From Burkholderiales bacterium (lineage in GTDB: Bacteria > Pseudomonadota > Gammaproteobacteria > Burkholderiales > SHXO01), in contig JADZGB010000031.1 of the NCBI GenBank assembly GCA_020854105.1, positions 186,001-250,000 of the forward strand: DNA of 64,000 bases. The letters run 5' to 3'. The notes under the pieces are model-generated. The model was not told where the DNA came from and searched no databases. It worked only from the letters and a program-made list of their open reading frames with translations. Positions 36,628 through 46,047 of this stretch are shown here, one piece after another; the first letter of the stretch is position 1; each line of letters starts with the position of its first letter. The position numbers and the translations under genes were made by a program.

Positions 36628-38391
36628 TCATCCCGGCCGGGGAGCGGATCCGGTCATGAACTGAAGGGCCGCCAGGCGCGCGTACAGCGGTTCCGATTCG
36701 AGCAGTTCGTCGTGCGTGCCGACCGCGACCAGGCGGCCGCAGTCGAGCACGGCGATGCGGTCCGCACTCTTCACCGTGGCCAGGCGGTGGGCAATGATCA
36801 GGGTCGTGCGCCCGGCCATCAGCCCCTCCAGCGCGGCCTGCACCATGCGCTCGCTTTCGGCGTCCAGGGCGCTGGTGGCCTCGTCGAGCAGCAGCACCGG
36901 ACGCTGGGCCAGAATCGCTCGCGCGATCGCCAGGCGCTGGCGCTGCCCGCCCGAGAGCCGGACCCCGCGCTCGCCCAGCTCGCTGTCCAGCCCCTGCGGC
37001 AGTCGCGCGATGAACTCCGATGCGTAGGCCGCTTCGCAGGCACGCTCGACCTCGGCATCGCTCGCCTCGGGACGGGCGTAGCGCACGTTGTCGCGCACGC
37101 TTCCCGAGAACAGCGCCGGCTCCTGCGCCACCAGGGCGACGCGGCCGCGCACCGCGGCCAGGTCTGCCTGGCCGATGTCCACGCCGTCCAGGCGGATGGT
37201 CCCTTCGTCCAGATCGTAGAAGCGCAGCAGCAGGGCGAACAGGGTGGACTTGCCCGCGCCCGACGGACCCACCAGCGCCACCCGCTCGCCAGGCGCCACG
37301 TGCAGGGAGAAGCCGTCCAGGGCCGGATGCCCGGGCCGGCTTGGGTAGGCAAAACGCACCCGGTCGAACTCGATCTCGCCGCGCGCGGGCCGCGGAAGGG
37401 GCCGCGGATCCGGCGGAGAGAATACCTGCGGCGGCGTGGCCAGCAGTTCCAGCACACGCTCGGCCGCTCCGGCGCCGCGCTGCAGGTCACCGATCACCTC
37501 GCTGATCGCCCCGGCCGCGCCCGCTACCAGAGCAGAGTAGAAGACGAAGGCGGACAGATCCCCCGCACTCATGCGTCCGCCCAGTACGTCATGGCCGCCG
37601 GTCCACAGGATCACCCCGACGCCGCCGAACACCATCAGGATGACCGCCGCGATCAGCGCTGCACGCTGGCGGATGCGGCCCAGCGCGGTCGCGAAGGATG
37701 CCTCGATGTAACCGGCGAAACGGGCGCGGTCGGCCGCCTCGTGGCCATAGGCCTGCACGGTACGGATCTCGTGCAGCGCCTCGTCCACGTGTGCGCCCAG
37801 GTCGGCGACGCGATCCTGGCTGGCGCGCGAGAGCCGCCGCACGCGCCGGCCGAACAGGGCGACAGGCACGATCACCAGCGGCACGCCGAGCAGCACCAGC
37901 AGGGTGAGCTTGGCGCTGGTCAGCATGATCATGACCAGCGCCCCCGCACCCATGAGCAGGTTGCGCAGGGCCATCGACACGCTGCTGCCGACCACCTGCT
38001 CCAGCAGTGCCGTGTCGGCGGTCAGCCGGGAGATGACATCGCCGGTGCGCGACTCCTCGAAGAAGGCCGGCGAGAGCCGCAGCAGGTGGTCGAACAGATC
38101 GCGGCGCAGATCCGCCACCACGCGTTCGCCGATCCAGGAGACGAGATAGAAACGCGCGTAGGTGGCCGCGCTCATCACCGCCACCACCGCCAGCAGCAGG
38201 ACCAGGGCGCGGTCGAGCGCCCCGGCGTCGCGGCCGCCGAAGCCGGCGTCGATGGTGTGCCGCAGGCCCTGGCCGATCAGCAGAAACGATCCGGCCGCGA
38301 CGATCAGCGCGACGGCTGCGAGGAGCAGCCGCGCACGATGCGGCCGCAGATAGCGCATCAGGGGGAGGAACTGGCGCATGCCGGGGCGCAT
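36628..38391 (-). CDS. ABC exporter, fused permease-ATPase (MsbA-like)
   Basis: 587 residues. Six membrane segments occupy about 1-310, with the exporter-type EESRTGDVISRLTADT stretch. The ATPase has Walker A GPSGAGKST, Q-loop VAQEPALFSGSV, signature LSGGQRQR and Walker B VLLLDEATSALD. Half-transporters of this form dimerise and export lipids, peptides or drugs; the cargo cannot be read from the sequence. The ATG at 38391 is used; ATG 38379 also fits. Confidence 0.9.
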   Translation of the reverse strand: MRPGMRQFLPLMRYLRPHRARLLLAAVALIVAAGSFLLIGQGLRHTIDAGFGGRDAGALDRALVLLLAVVAVMSAATYARFYLVSWIGERVVADLRRDLFDHLLRLSPAFFEESRTGDVISRLTADTALLEQVVGSSVSMALRNLLMGAGALVMIMLTSAKLTLLVLLGVPLVIVPVALFGRRVRRLSRASQDRVADLGAHVDEALHEIRTVQAYGHEAADRARFAGYIEASFATALGRIRQRAALIAAVILMVFGGVGVILWTGGHDVLGGRMSAGDLSAFVFYSALVAGAAGAISEVIGDLQRGAGAAERVLELLATPPQVFSPPDPRPLPRPARGEIEFDRVRFAYPSRPGHPALDGFSLHVAPGERVALVGPSGAGKSTLFALLLRFYDLDEGTIRLDGVDIGQADLAAVRGRVALVAQEPALFSGSVRDNVRYARPEASDAEVERACEAAYASEFIARLPQGLDSELGERGVRLSGGQRQRLAIARAILAQRPVLLLDEATSALDAESERMVQAALEGLMAGRTTLIIAHRLATVKSADRIAVLDCGRLVAVGTHDELLESEPLYARLAALQFMTGSAPRPG

Positions 38392-38523
38392 CACGGTCAG
38401 ACGCGCCGGCTGGCAATCGGTACGTGGGGCATGCGGCGAGTCTACCCGTGGCCGCACGCCGTCGGTGGCGCGGTTCTCTGCTACCCTTCGGGCCATATCT
38501 CTTTGAATGCAACGGAGCAACTC

Positions 38524-38958
38524 ATGGCCGAACGACACGACGACCGCATGCCCGATCCGACCATGGATCCCAACGAGCTGTATCGCGAGGAGATCGTCAC
38601 CGACCGGCGCGTCGGGACGCTGCGCGTCCTGTCCCCGATCGAGGCGGACGGCAGTGCCGATGTGCAGCGCAAGACGGTGTACGTGGGAGAGGCGCAGATC
38701 TACACCAACATGGGTGCGCTGCCCCTGAGCTTCGAGATCGCTGCGTCGAACCTGGCCGAGGCGGTGTCCGGCTACGCGCAGGCCGCCAAGGAGGCGGTGG
38801 ATCGCGCGATGCGCGAACTCGAGGACATGCGGCGGCAGGCGGCCTCCTCCATCGTGATTCCGCGCGGGGGCGCAGGCGGACTGCCCGGAGGAGGAATGCC
38901 CGGCGGAGGACTGGGAAGCGGCGGACTGGGAGGCGGCGGCAAGATCCAGATTCCATGA
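38524..38958 (+). CDS. Conserved-looking cytoplasmic protein with Gly-rich tail
   Basis: 144 residues, not assigned to a family. Residues 20-110 form a compact mixed region (RVGTLRVLSPI, YVGEAQIYTNMGALPLSFEI) ending in an alpha-helix rich in Ala, Glu and Arg. Residues 117-140 are almost only Gly, Pro, Leu and Met. There is no signal peptide. GGAG lies 8 nt before the ATG. It is divergent from the ABC exporter. Confidence 0.7.
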   Translation: MAERHDDRMPDPTMDPNELYREEIVTDRRVGTLRVLSPIEADGSADVQRKTVYVGEAQIYTNMGALPLSFEIAASNLAEAVSGYAQAAKEAVDRAMRELEDMRRQAASSIVIPRGGAGGLPGGGMPGGGLGSGGLGGGGKIQIP

Positions 38959-39063
38959 ACGCTGGCGACGACGACCCATCGACGCCGCCGCGCCGGGTTC
39001 GCGGCGGCGTTCCAGGTCCGATCGCGGTCGGCCAATCGCTCCTTATCCCGGAGCTGTTCGTAG

Positions 39064-40174
39064 ATGTGGATAGTCGCCTACGCGCTGCGGCGCCGCTACA
39101 CCATCGCGGTGCTGGCGATCCTGATCGTGCTGCTGGGACTGATGTCCGCGCGGCGCATGTCCACCGACATCCTGCCGGCGGTGGACATCCCCTCGGTCAA
39201 CCTGGTGTGGATCTACCAGGGGCTCGATGCACGCGAGATGACCAACCGGATCACCTCGCTCAGCGAACTCGCACTGCTCAACGACGTGGACGACATCCGC
39301 GAGGTGCGCTCCGATACCGCGAACGGCATTGCGGTCATCAAGGTCGAGTTCCAGCCCTACGTCGAGATCGACGTCGCACAGTCGCAGGTGGTGGCGGTGT
39401 CGCAGACCATCCTGCGGCGCATGCCGCCCGGCACGCAGCCGCCGCTGATGGTGCGCTACAGCCGCTCCAGCGCGCCGATCCTGCAGCTCGTCCTGTCGTC
39501 GGACAGCCTGCAGGAGGCGCAGCTGTTCGACTATGCGCGCATCCAGCTGCGCGGACAGATCCAGACCATTCCGGGCCTGCGCCTGACGCTGCCCTACGGC
39601 GGCGCGGCGCGCCAGGTGATGATCGACATGCACCCCGCGGCGTTGCAGACCTACGGCCTGACCGCGGCGGACGTGGCGCGCGCGGTCTCCGCGCAGAACC
39701 TGGCACTGCCCGCCGGGGTGGTGCGCGAACCCGGCCGCGAGATGCAGGTGACCGTGAACAGCAGCCCGGAGGAGGTTGCCGCCTTCGAGCAGCTGCCCAT
39801 CCGCGAAGTCAACGGCCGCGCGATCCTTCTGCGCGACGTGGCGAGCGTGCGCGACGGCTCGGCCGTGCAGACCAACATGGCACGCCTGAACGGCCAGAAC
39901 GCGGTGATGGTTTCGATCATCAAGCTCGGCGCGACGTCCACCGTGGGCGTGATCGATCAGGTGCTGGAGAAGCTGGCCGAGATCCGTGCATCGGCACCCC
40001 CGGGCCTGACCATCGAGCCGCTGTTCGACCAGTCGGTGTTCGTGCGCGCCGCCATCGATGCGGTAGTCAAGGGAGCAATCGTCGTCGCGCTGCTGGTGGC
40101 CTTCGCCATGCTAGCCTCCTACATGCTGTCGCGCACGCTGGTGCCCACGCTCGCCTCCCTGCTGCCGCCAATGG
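39064..40174 (+). pseudogene. RND efflux permease remnant, two large deletions
   Basis: The N-terminal 340 residues are a normal AcrB-like start: first membrane helix, then porter subdomains (DILPAVDIPSVNLVW, LPAGVVREPGREMQV). At about 40090 the text jumps in frame from KGAIVVAL to VAFAMLASYMLSRTLVPTLA, a motif normally more than 100 residues later. At about 40175 it ends abruptly and continues, in another frame, as an adaptor protein. A full permease has about 1,030 residues, so it cannot pump. GGAG 10 nt before the ATG shows the original start is intact. Confidence 0.88.
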
Positions 40175-41017
40175 CTGGCTCCGGCCGACGCCACTGCCGC
40201 CAACGACGGCGGGAGAACGCTGCCGCTGGTCAGCGTGATCGCACCCGAGCCCGGTGCGCGCAGCGCCGAGCTGCGCCTGCCGACGCGCACCGCGCCGATC
40301 GAGCAGGCACTGGTGTATGCGCGCGCGACCCGCACCGTGACCGAGCGGCGCGTGGACATCGGCGATCGCGTGAAGAAGGGCGACGTGCTGGCGCTGGTGG
40401 CCGCACCCGAGATCGACCAGGCGGTCGATCGTGCACGCGCTGCAGTCACCCAGACCAAGGCCAAGGAGCAGCCGGCGCAGACCAACCTGACGCGCTCGCA
40501 GCAGCTGGTCGAGCAGGGCTTCCTGTCGCGCCAGGTGCTGGACGAGCGCGTGGGCAACTACGACGCCGCCAAGGCGGACCGGCTCGCGGCCGAGGCCGAG
40601 CTACCCCGCCTCGCCGAGATCCGCGGCTTCCAGGTGGTGCGCGCGCCCTTCGCCGGCGTGATCGACTCGCGCACCGGCACCATGCCGGTCGAATTGTCGC
40701 TGCCCAACCGCGAGGCGCGCCTGCCCGCGGGCACGCTGGGCGAGGTGGTGATCGCGCTGCCGCGTGCCGGGGAAGTGCTGCTGGTACCCAACAGCACGCT
40801 GGTGGTGCGCGACGGCAAGGCGCAGGTGGCGCTGGTGGAGAAAGGTGCCGTCATCCGCTTCGTGCCGGTACGGCTGGGCCGCAACAACGGCAGGCGAACC
40901 GAGGTGCTGGGCGGCATCGCACGCAACGCCTCGCTGGTGACAAATCCCAACGCCCTGCTGCGCGACGGCGACAGCGTGCGCGTGGCGCAGAACGATTCGG
41001 CAAAGAGCACACGCTGA
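40175..41017 (+). pseudogene. RND periplasmic adaptor remnant, N-terminus and barrel lost
   Basis: The frame picks up at LAPADATAAND without signal peptide or start codon. It contains the lipoyl/hairpin part (ERRVDIGDRVKKGDVLAL, a coiled hairpin, RAPFAGVI). At about 40663 it jumps from FAGVI to DSRTGTMPVELSLPN, omitting some 70 residues of the beta-barrel, and then keeps a normal C-terminus. It is shifted +1 relative to the permease remnant. Together they look like one collapsed permease-adaptor operon. Confidence 0.82.
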
Positions 41018-41335
41018 TCGAGCATTCGGGCCGGCTTCATCACGCCTCCCGCCAGACCATTTCGTGATCCACGATCACCAGCATGTATCGATTCACGTGC
41101 CGGACGACGGCCGTTTCGTGGATGGCTTCGATCTTCGCGAGCATGAATCGACGGTGCTGGGCTGCACGACGGCCGCCTGCCCGGACCTGACGCCGCCGGT
41201 CGACTGAGGGATCCGGCGGAGCGAGGACCGGTCACCAGGGTCTGGTTCCGCTGAGTGATATGGCTGATCTGGCCTTCTGCGCCGGGGAGTATTCGCTGGA
41301 TCTACGGACAGGTTCAACACGAAACGGGGTGAAAC
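41018..41335. other. 318-nt gap with one doubtful small frame
   Basis: Between the adaptor remnant and the next gene only a GTG-started plus-strand frame of 47 codons (41064-41207, ending PDLTPPVD) looks somewhat protein-like; it has no ribosome site and no recognised family. Otherwise nothing is seen. Confidence 0.3.
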
Positions 41336-41620
41336 ATGGTCGTCGACAACCGCGACAGGAGCGAAGCCGACGAATTCCGCTACTACGATCTCGGAGGCAT
41401 ACCCGTCAGAGTTGCACTCAGGCAGGGCTATCCTTTCGGCGCGGACTACTTCAACCCTGCCACCAACGCGCTCGAGCGCAATGTCGCCCTTTTGAGCGGG
41501 GTGGAAAGAGATCCCTTCTCCGACGAGATCTCGGAGGCCGACTTCTACAGGCGTTGTGCGGATCTCCGAAAGGTGCACGTCTCTCAACCTGACGATTTGA
41601 ACGGCGGGCACACGATCTGA
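41336..41620 (+). CDS. Small hypothetical protein
   Basis: 94 residues, hydrophilic and acidic, without signal peptide or membrane segment (RYYDLGGIPVRVALRQGYPFGADYF in the middle). GGGGTG lies 5 nt before the ATG. Not recognised. Its 3' end overlaps the convergent lipoprotein gene by about 37 nt. Confidence 0.55.
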   Translation: MVVDNRDRSEADEFRYYDLGGIPVRVALRQGYPFGADYFNPATNALERNVALLSGVERDPFSDEISEADFYRRCADLRKVHVSQPDDLNGGHTI

Positions 41621-41865
41621 CGCGGAATGCGCAGGCCGCCTTGCGCCCCCGGCTCGCGTTCGATGTCGAAGCAGGTATTCCCGTGCCGATTGATCTTCAG
41701 GTGACGCGTTTCCTCCTTGGAAATGGGACAGACGAAAGGCGGCGTGAATGGCTGCGGCAGCCCGCCGCAGGCGGCCTCGCTGGCCGCCGGCGTGGACTGC
41801 GATGCGCAGGCAGCCATGACGATACAACACGCTCCGAGCCCTGTCTGCTTCATCGCCGGATCCAT
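41584..41865 (-). CDS. Small lipoprotein, unknown, under TAAC-N7-GTTA site 1
   Basis: 93 residues from ATG 41865, or 89 from ATG 41853. The N-terminus MKQTGLGACCIVMAAC has a lipobox (MAAC), so it is probably a lipidated envelope protein. The mature part has several Cys and Pro (CGGLPQPFTPPFVCPI) and ends KSSG; no family recognised. The start lies about 64 nt after the inferred transcription start from the TAGGTT box at 41936. Confidence 0.7.
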   Translation of the reverse strand: MDPAMKQTGLGACCIVMAACASQSTPAASEAACGGLPQPFTPPFVCPISKEETRHLKINRHGNTCFDIEREPGAQGGLRIPRQIVCPPFKSSG

Positions 41866-41935
41866 GATATTCCCACTGCACACGTCCGCAACTTTCCGAA
41901 TCGTTCCGGCTTTTTCCGCCGTATCGGATGTTCTC

Positions 41936-41981
41936 AACCTAATGCGCGCCGATGATCCACGCCACTAACAATTGCCGTTAG
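41936..41981 (-). promoter_or_regulatory. Site 1: CTAAC-N7-GTTAG dyad with TAGGTT -10 box
   Basis: The dyad is at 41965-41981. On the minus strand the TAGGTT hexamer (41936-41941) begins exactly 24 nt beyond it, facing the lipoprotein gene. The dyad centre is near -44 of the inferred start, the position of class II activators. On the other side TATACT (42029-42034) is a likely -10 box for the small plus-strand gene at 42064. Confidence 0.75.
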
Positions 41982-42063
41982 CTCGCGACGAGGTTCGAAG
42001 ATGTCGCTTCGGCGGTCGACGGCGTGTGTATACTTCGCGACCCGACAGCGTCCGGAAACGGTC

Positions 42064-42216
42064 ATGAGAAAACACTACAAGCTCAAACGGCGCAGCTGTG
42101 CCCTGTGCAAGCCGCACAAGCGGGGATGGGATCAGCGCTGGAAGGCCAAGGAAGGGCAACGCCTGGAAACCGCGGAACGCGAGATGCGCATCGTCGTTCT
42201 TGACGAGAAGGCATAG
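42064..42216 (+). CDS. Small basic protein, unknown
   Basis: 50 residues, strongly basic at the N-terminus (MRKHYKLKRRSCALCKPHKRG) with a CxxC pair, then an acidic end. A nucleic-acid or zinc-binding role is possible but not shown. A good -10 box TATACT (42029-42034) lies about 30 nt before the ATG, and GGAAACGG serves as ribosome site. Its promoter shares site 1 with the divergent lipoprotein. Confidence 0.65.
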   Translation: MRKHYKLKRRSCALCKPHKRGWDQRWKAKEGQRLETAEREMRIVVLDEKA

Positions 42217-42241
42217 TCGCAAAGCCCACCGCCTCGATCCT

Positions 42242-43135
42242 TCAGCATGGCAGTGCAAACGCGAGCCCCATCCGCGCCCCGTCGTAGCGCGCGCGGCGCG
42301 GATCATTGACCACGCTTGTCCATGCATGCTCGTACTGCGCACTCGCCGGTCCGTAGTACGGCTTGCGCAGTTGTTCTTTCTCGAACTCCGTGGCCCTGCC
42401 CCATCCGGGCGCGCGTTCCTCGGGCGGCGGAATCTGCCAGCGCAGGCGATGGCATGAGTACAACAGGCCGCGGCGTACGAGCCGCAGGCCTTTCTCCCGC
42501 CCCATCAGCCCCAGGCAATCGAGGTAATCGCACCCTGCCTTGTCGAACAGGCCGAGCTCGCGACGCCGCGCCACGCTCCTTCGCTGCAGACGCGTGATGA
42601 TGGCGTCGATCATGGGAACGAGATCGCTGCGGATGGGATGATCCATGTTCGCGTCGATCAGCGCATTGGTGCTCTGTATCAGTCCGAAGAGCAGATGCGG
42701 TTCGGCCGAGGGATGTCGCCAGACCAGCCTGCCGGATTCCGGAGCATGGATCGCCGGGTCGGGCAACTCGAACCCGCGGAGCACAGAGTTGCCTCGCGCA
42801 CGCGAGCCATCCACCACGGCGACGGGTTCGTTCTCGAGGACGAGATCGCCCGTGGCCTTCAGCCATCGGACGATGCGGAATCCGCGATCGTGCGGGCGAT
42901 TCGGGTCGGGCGCGAAACTAATGCCAGCCTTCAGCACGGAACTGACCACATCTGCCAGCGTAGCGTCCTCCGGGAGTGGGGCAGCCACGCTGCGGGGTTC
43001 GTGTTCCCGATGGCCGGGCGGATGGAAGGCATAGGGACAGACGACGGGACTCGGAGTGCACGGCGGCACCCATACCGGCGGTTCATCCGTCAGCAGTTCT
43101 TCCGTAGCCGAGACGATCGGTGGCAACACGCCCAT
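42242..43135 (-). CDS. Hypothetical protein of the TAAC-N7-GTTA group
   Basis: 297 residues from ATG 43135; GTG 43129, with GGAGA 6 nt before it, is an equally good start. There is no clear signal peptide. The sequence is rich in Pro, Arg and aromatic residues; SGRLVWRHPSAEPHLLFG and RKPYYGPASAQYEHAW are the most structured-looking parts. Not recognised. It is transcribed from the TAGGCT promoter of site 2, with about 77 nt of leader. Confidence 0.65.
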   Translation of the reverse strand: MGVLPPIVSATEELLTDEPPVWVPPCTPSPVVCPYAFHPPGHREHEPRSVAAPLPEDATLADVVSSVLKAGISFAPDPNRPHDRGFRIVRWLKATGDLVLENEPVAVVDGSRARGNSVLRGFELPDPAIHAPESGRLVWRHPSAEPHLLFGLIQSTNALIDANMDHPIRSDLVPMIDAIITRLQRRSVARRRELGLFDKAGCDYLDCLGLMGREKGLRLVRRGLLYSCHRLRWQIPPPEERAPGWGRATEFEKEQLRKPYYGPASAQYEHAWTSVVNDPRRARYDGARMGLAFALPC

Positions 43136-43218
43136 TCTCCAGGCTTGCTCTGCAATACACCCGCGGCCGTTCAGGCCGGCACCGTTTTCCCGACCGGTCT
43201 GCGTCAGCCGGTCTTCAT

Positions 43219-43263
43219 AGCCTAGTCTCCGACGATGACGGAAGCCAATAACAGTTTTCGTTA
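43219..43263 (-). promoter_or_regulatory. Site 2: TAAC-N7-GTTA dyad with TAGGCT -10 box
   Basis: The dyad is at 43249-43263; TAGGCT (43219-43224) lies exactly 24 nt further on the minus strand, with TTGGCT (43243-43248) as a possible -35 partner. The surrounding 45 bp are nearly identical to site 3. Confidence 0.8.
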
Positions 43264-43290
43264 GGAGGCAGTCGGATATCGGCGTTGCGG

Positions 43291-43320
43291 TTGACAGGCC
43301 CGCAACCGCGACGTCATATT
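43291..43320 (+). promoter_or_regulatory. Plus-strand promoter TTGACA-N18-CATATT
   Basis: A perfect -35 box (43291-43296) and CATATT (43315-43320) face the secreted-protein gene at 43425. The -35 box begins 27 nt after the dyad of site 2, exactly as at site 3, placing the dyad centre near -71. Confidence 0.7.
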
Positions 43321-43424
43321 CCCTGAAGTCCGGGACGATCTCGTGCTGCAGCAAACGGGTCGTTGAAAATCGCGTCTCCGGGCAATGCCAATATCGATCT
43401 CCGTGAATCGCTCAGGAGGCTGGA

Positions 43425-45392
43425 ATGCTTCGTCGGGTCGGGAGCGTGACTGGAATCACGCTGCTTCTTCTCACCGCCGTCGATCGATCCGCAGTCGCCC
43501 AGGTGCCGGGCAGCGAACGTTGCAGCGACCAGGCTGTCATGCATGGATTCGAGCGCGCACGCCAGATCCCCAATCCCCCGCAGGTCCTGTTCGACGGCAA
43601 GGCGCCGCTCGCCAAGCTGCCCTCGCGCCAGATCGCGATTCCTGCCCCAGCCACTCCAGCGGTCCCGGCATGTGTCGTTCTTTCCGTCACCTTCACCGAG
43701 CAGAGCGGTGCCCTCTACGTCGAGCAAACCGGTTTCGTCGCGGCAGCAGGCCAGGGCATGCAGGCGCGTAACCGCGGGTCGGCGCTGTACGAGGCCGGAT
43801 CCCGCGTGCTGCGCGAGATGGTGCAGCAGGATCTGCTGCCGACGCGACCGCGTCCGGGAGCACGCTACCTGGTGGCGATCCCGATTGCCTTCGAGCATCC
43901 GCTCTATCGGAGCGCCCAGCCTGCCGTGGCGGCGAAGGCCGATGATGCAGGACAAAAGTCCGCATCGCAGACATTGGCCGGACACGGCTACCGCGACGCG
44001 CGCTTCCTGCGGGAAGCCGACGGCATGCAGGTGCACCTCATCGCCGAGCGCGGCGAGCAGTACTGGTTCGCGCTGGTGCGTTCCATCCGGCCGGAGGAGC
44101 CGATGCTCGACTTCGCCGGCGATCCCGCCTCGCCGGGCACGGTGGTCGCGGGCGAACGGACCACGCAGCGCTTCCATCGACTGATCGCACCCAACGTCCG
44201 CGACACCGGCGCACGACGCGTCACGGTCGAAGTGCGCCACTACGCAGTTGGAACGAAAATCGCCTATCAGCCGAACAGCCGGTACGTGCACAACAGCGTC
44301 CGCCGGCATCCACTGCTCGACCATGCGGTGGACGTTCCGGTCGCCGTCGAGTACTGGACCGGGGAGCGGCGCACACCGGCCGGACCGTTCACCTGGTCGA
44401 CCCGCACGCCTCATCCCGGCTTCAATACCATCGCCGCGATACAGGCCGCACAGGACGAGATCGCTGCGCAGGTGGCAGCCAGGGCCAGCGCGCAGGCCGC
44501 GCGCAACGCCGAAGAAATCATGTGGGTGCGGGCGGCCCGGACCAGGATGGAAGAGCGCGAGCGCATCAAGCCCGCCCGGTACGCGGCGAAGGGGCTCACC
44601 TACCAGCCGCCGGGCTACTGGTCGGCGTTCGCGATGGGCCGCGAGCTGCGCAACGTCTACGACGGCTACTATCCCGACGCGCGCCGCGACTGGATGTTCG
44701 GACGCATCTACTTCTACGCGGTCGCGACCTACGGCGACAAGTGCCGGGCGCTGCTGCCACCTGGGTCGGCGAAGCAGACCACCACCTGGTACCACAACGA
44801 CGACATCGCCGGCAGGATACCGGGAGAGGTCGAGGAGATCTACGTGCATCGCGACTACGTCCCGGTCTTCCGGGCCTGGTACGAGGGTCGATCCGACACT
44901 CTGGTGCGCAACCCGGACGAAGTGTCACCGGCTGCGGTGCTGAGCAATGCGGGCGCGGCAATGGCAGCCGGCTTCGAGGTGCATCGGCTCAAGATCGCGC
45001 TGCGCGACGACATGCAGAAGCTCTTCGCCGGATCGGCACCGTGCCGGTCGGGAGCCATCACCCAGTTCATGGAGAATCTGCAACGGCTGGGCGACGGCGA
45101 GCCCACCCTCCAGGCCGAGCTCGTGCCCGAGACGCTGGCGGGCGCGGGCGATGCACCGGCTACGATCGGCGAGGCCTGTGAAACCTACGACCGCAACAAC
45201 GGCGGCCGGCGAAACAGCGTGTGGTGCCGCTGCCTCGATCGGGTGCTAACGCCGCGCTATTCAGCCACGGATCTGCCCAAGGTACTGGAGAGCCACACTG
45301 CGTTCATGGAGCGAGTCAGCCGTCGGTGGAGCGGCGACATCCTCGACGAAGTCCCGCCAGAGGCCATCGCGGCCGACGCCTGCCGGAAATGA
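43425..45392 (+). CDS. Large secreted protein, unknown
   Basis: 655 residues with a signal peptide (MLRRVGSVTGITLLLLTAVDRSAVAQ), so exported to the periplasm or beyond. The N-terminal half is beta-rich (AYQPNSRYVHNSV, PVAVEYWTG). A long Ala-rich helix near 340-370 follows, then an aromatic domain with YWSAFAMGRELRN, WMFGRIYFYAVATYGDKC and several cysteines (CDRVL- and WCRC-like pairs near the end). No family recognised. GGAGG lies 6 nt before the ATG. It is driven by the promoter at 43291. Confidence 0.8.
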   Translation: MLRRVGSVTGITLLLLTAVDRSAVAQVPGSERCSDQAVMHGFERARQIPNPPQVLFDGKAPLAKLPSRQIAIPAPATPAVPACVVLSVTFTEQSGALYVEQTGFVAAAGQGMQARNRGSALYEAGSRVLREMVQQDLLPTRPRPGARYLVAIPIAFEHPLYRSAQPAVAAKADDAGQKSASQTLAGHGYRDARFLREADGMQVHLIAERGEQYWFALVRSIRPEEPMLDFAGDPASPGTVVAGERTTQRFHRLIAPNVRDTGARRVTVEVRHYAVGTKIAYQPNSRYVHNSVRRHPLLDHAVDVPVAVEYWTGERRTPAGPFTWSTRTPHPGFNTIAAIQAAQDEIAAQVAARASAQAARNAEEIMWVRAARTRMEERERIKPARYAAKGLTYQPPGYWSAFAMGRELRNVYDGYYPDARRDWMFGRIYFYAVATYGDKCRALLPPGSAKQTTTWYHNDDIAGRIPGEVEEIYVHRDYVPVFRAWYEGRSDTLVRNPDEVSPAAVLSNAGAAMAAGFEVHRLKIALRDDMQKLFAGSAPCRSGAITQFMENLQRLGDGEPTLQAELVPETLAGAGDAPATIGEACETYDRNNGGRRNSVWCRCLDRVLTPRYSATDLPKVLESHTAFMERVSRRWSGDILDEVPPEAIAADACRK

Positions 45393-45631
45393 ACGTGCGG
45401 GATGGCCAGCTTCTACTCCACACCACCCCCGGCCCTTCGGGCCGACCCCTCCTCTTGAGAGGAGGGGAATAAGGATCGATGTATCGCAGCCGCGTTCCCT
45501 CCTTGGATAAGGAAGGGTGTACCCCTTCGGGGCATAAATACCCCTTCGGGCATGGACCACCGCAGGCGGCGGGGTGGTGGACACCACCCCGCCGACGTCA
45601 TGTCGAGCACAGCGAGACATCCCGCTGCCGC
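45393..45631. repeat. Gene-free stretch with stacked hairpins
   Basis: It contains CCCCTCCTC-TTGA-GAGGAGGGG (about 45447-45469), paired copies of TACCCCTTCGGG (about 45519-45550), and a 13-bp perfect stem with a 2-nt loop at 45567-45594 (CGGCGGGGTGGTG and its complement). None has a T-run, so they are not ordinary terminators; they may be repeat-element debris or mRNA-stabilising stems of the upstream gene. Confidence 0.6.
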
Positions 45632-45980
45632 TCACTTGTTGATGTCGGGATCGTCACTCAGCTCGAAGGCGCGGTCCATGGCCTCGATCTTCCTGCCGAG
45701 ATCCTCGATCTCCTTAGATATCCCTTCATCATCAACGTTTGAGACTGTAGTAGGCGTCGAACAGCCACTCGAGCCTCTCGGAGTGGATGCACTGGATCCG
45801 GATCGCCCCGATCTGAAATCCGCTTTCTTCACTGTAGAAGTGCCGTGCCAGGCGTAGCACAGCTTCGCGCTCGCTCTCCTGCAGACCCGTTACCTTCGGC
45901 AGGCCCTCGGCCCGCTGCCGCCAGTTCTTGCGATGTTCGGCCAGGAGCGGAGCATCCTCGACCGCGGCATCGGTGATCCT
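45632..45980 (-). pseudogene. Decayed minus-strand genes behind the site 3 promoter
   Basis: Two open pieces with no usable start. Piece one (45980-45732) reads ITDAAVEDAPLLAEHRKNW and ends FDAYYSLKR-stop; it has protein character but no ATG, GTG or TTG near its 5' end. Piece two (45715-45632) encodes KIEAMDRAFELSDDPDINK-stop and is a near copy of the last 27 residues of the gene at 47684, with about five changes. The locus looks like the duplicated, degraded counterpart of a functional gene. Confidence 0.7.
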
Positions 45981-46020
45981 AGCTCTCGGCGATGACGGAA
46001 GCCAATAACAGTTTCAGTTA
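45976..46020 (-). promoter_or_regulatory. Site 3: TAAC-N7-GTTA dyad with TAGGAT -10 box
   Basis: The dyad is at 46006-46020; TAGGAT (45976-45981) is exactly 24 nt beyond it on the minus strand. The promoter now faces only decayed coding sequence. Confidence 0.78.
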
Positions 46021-46047
46021 TCAGGCCCTGAAGCACCACCGTTGCGG

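Noticed and set aside
41040..41144. 34-residue minus-strand frame (MLAKIEAIHETAVV...)
   Set aside because: It has no ribosome site, overlaps a more protein-like plus frame and resembles no known family.
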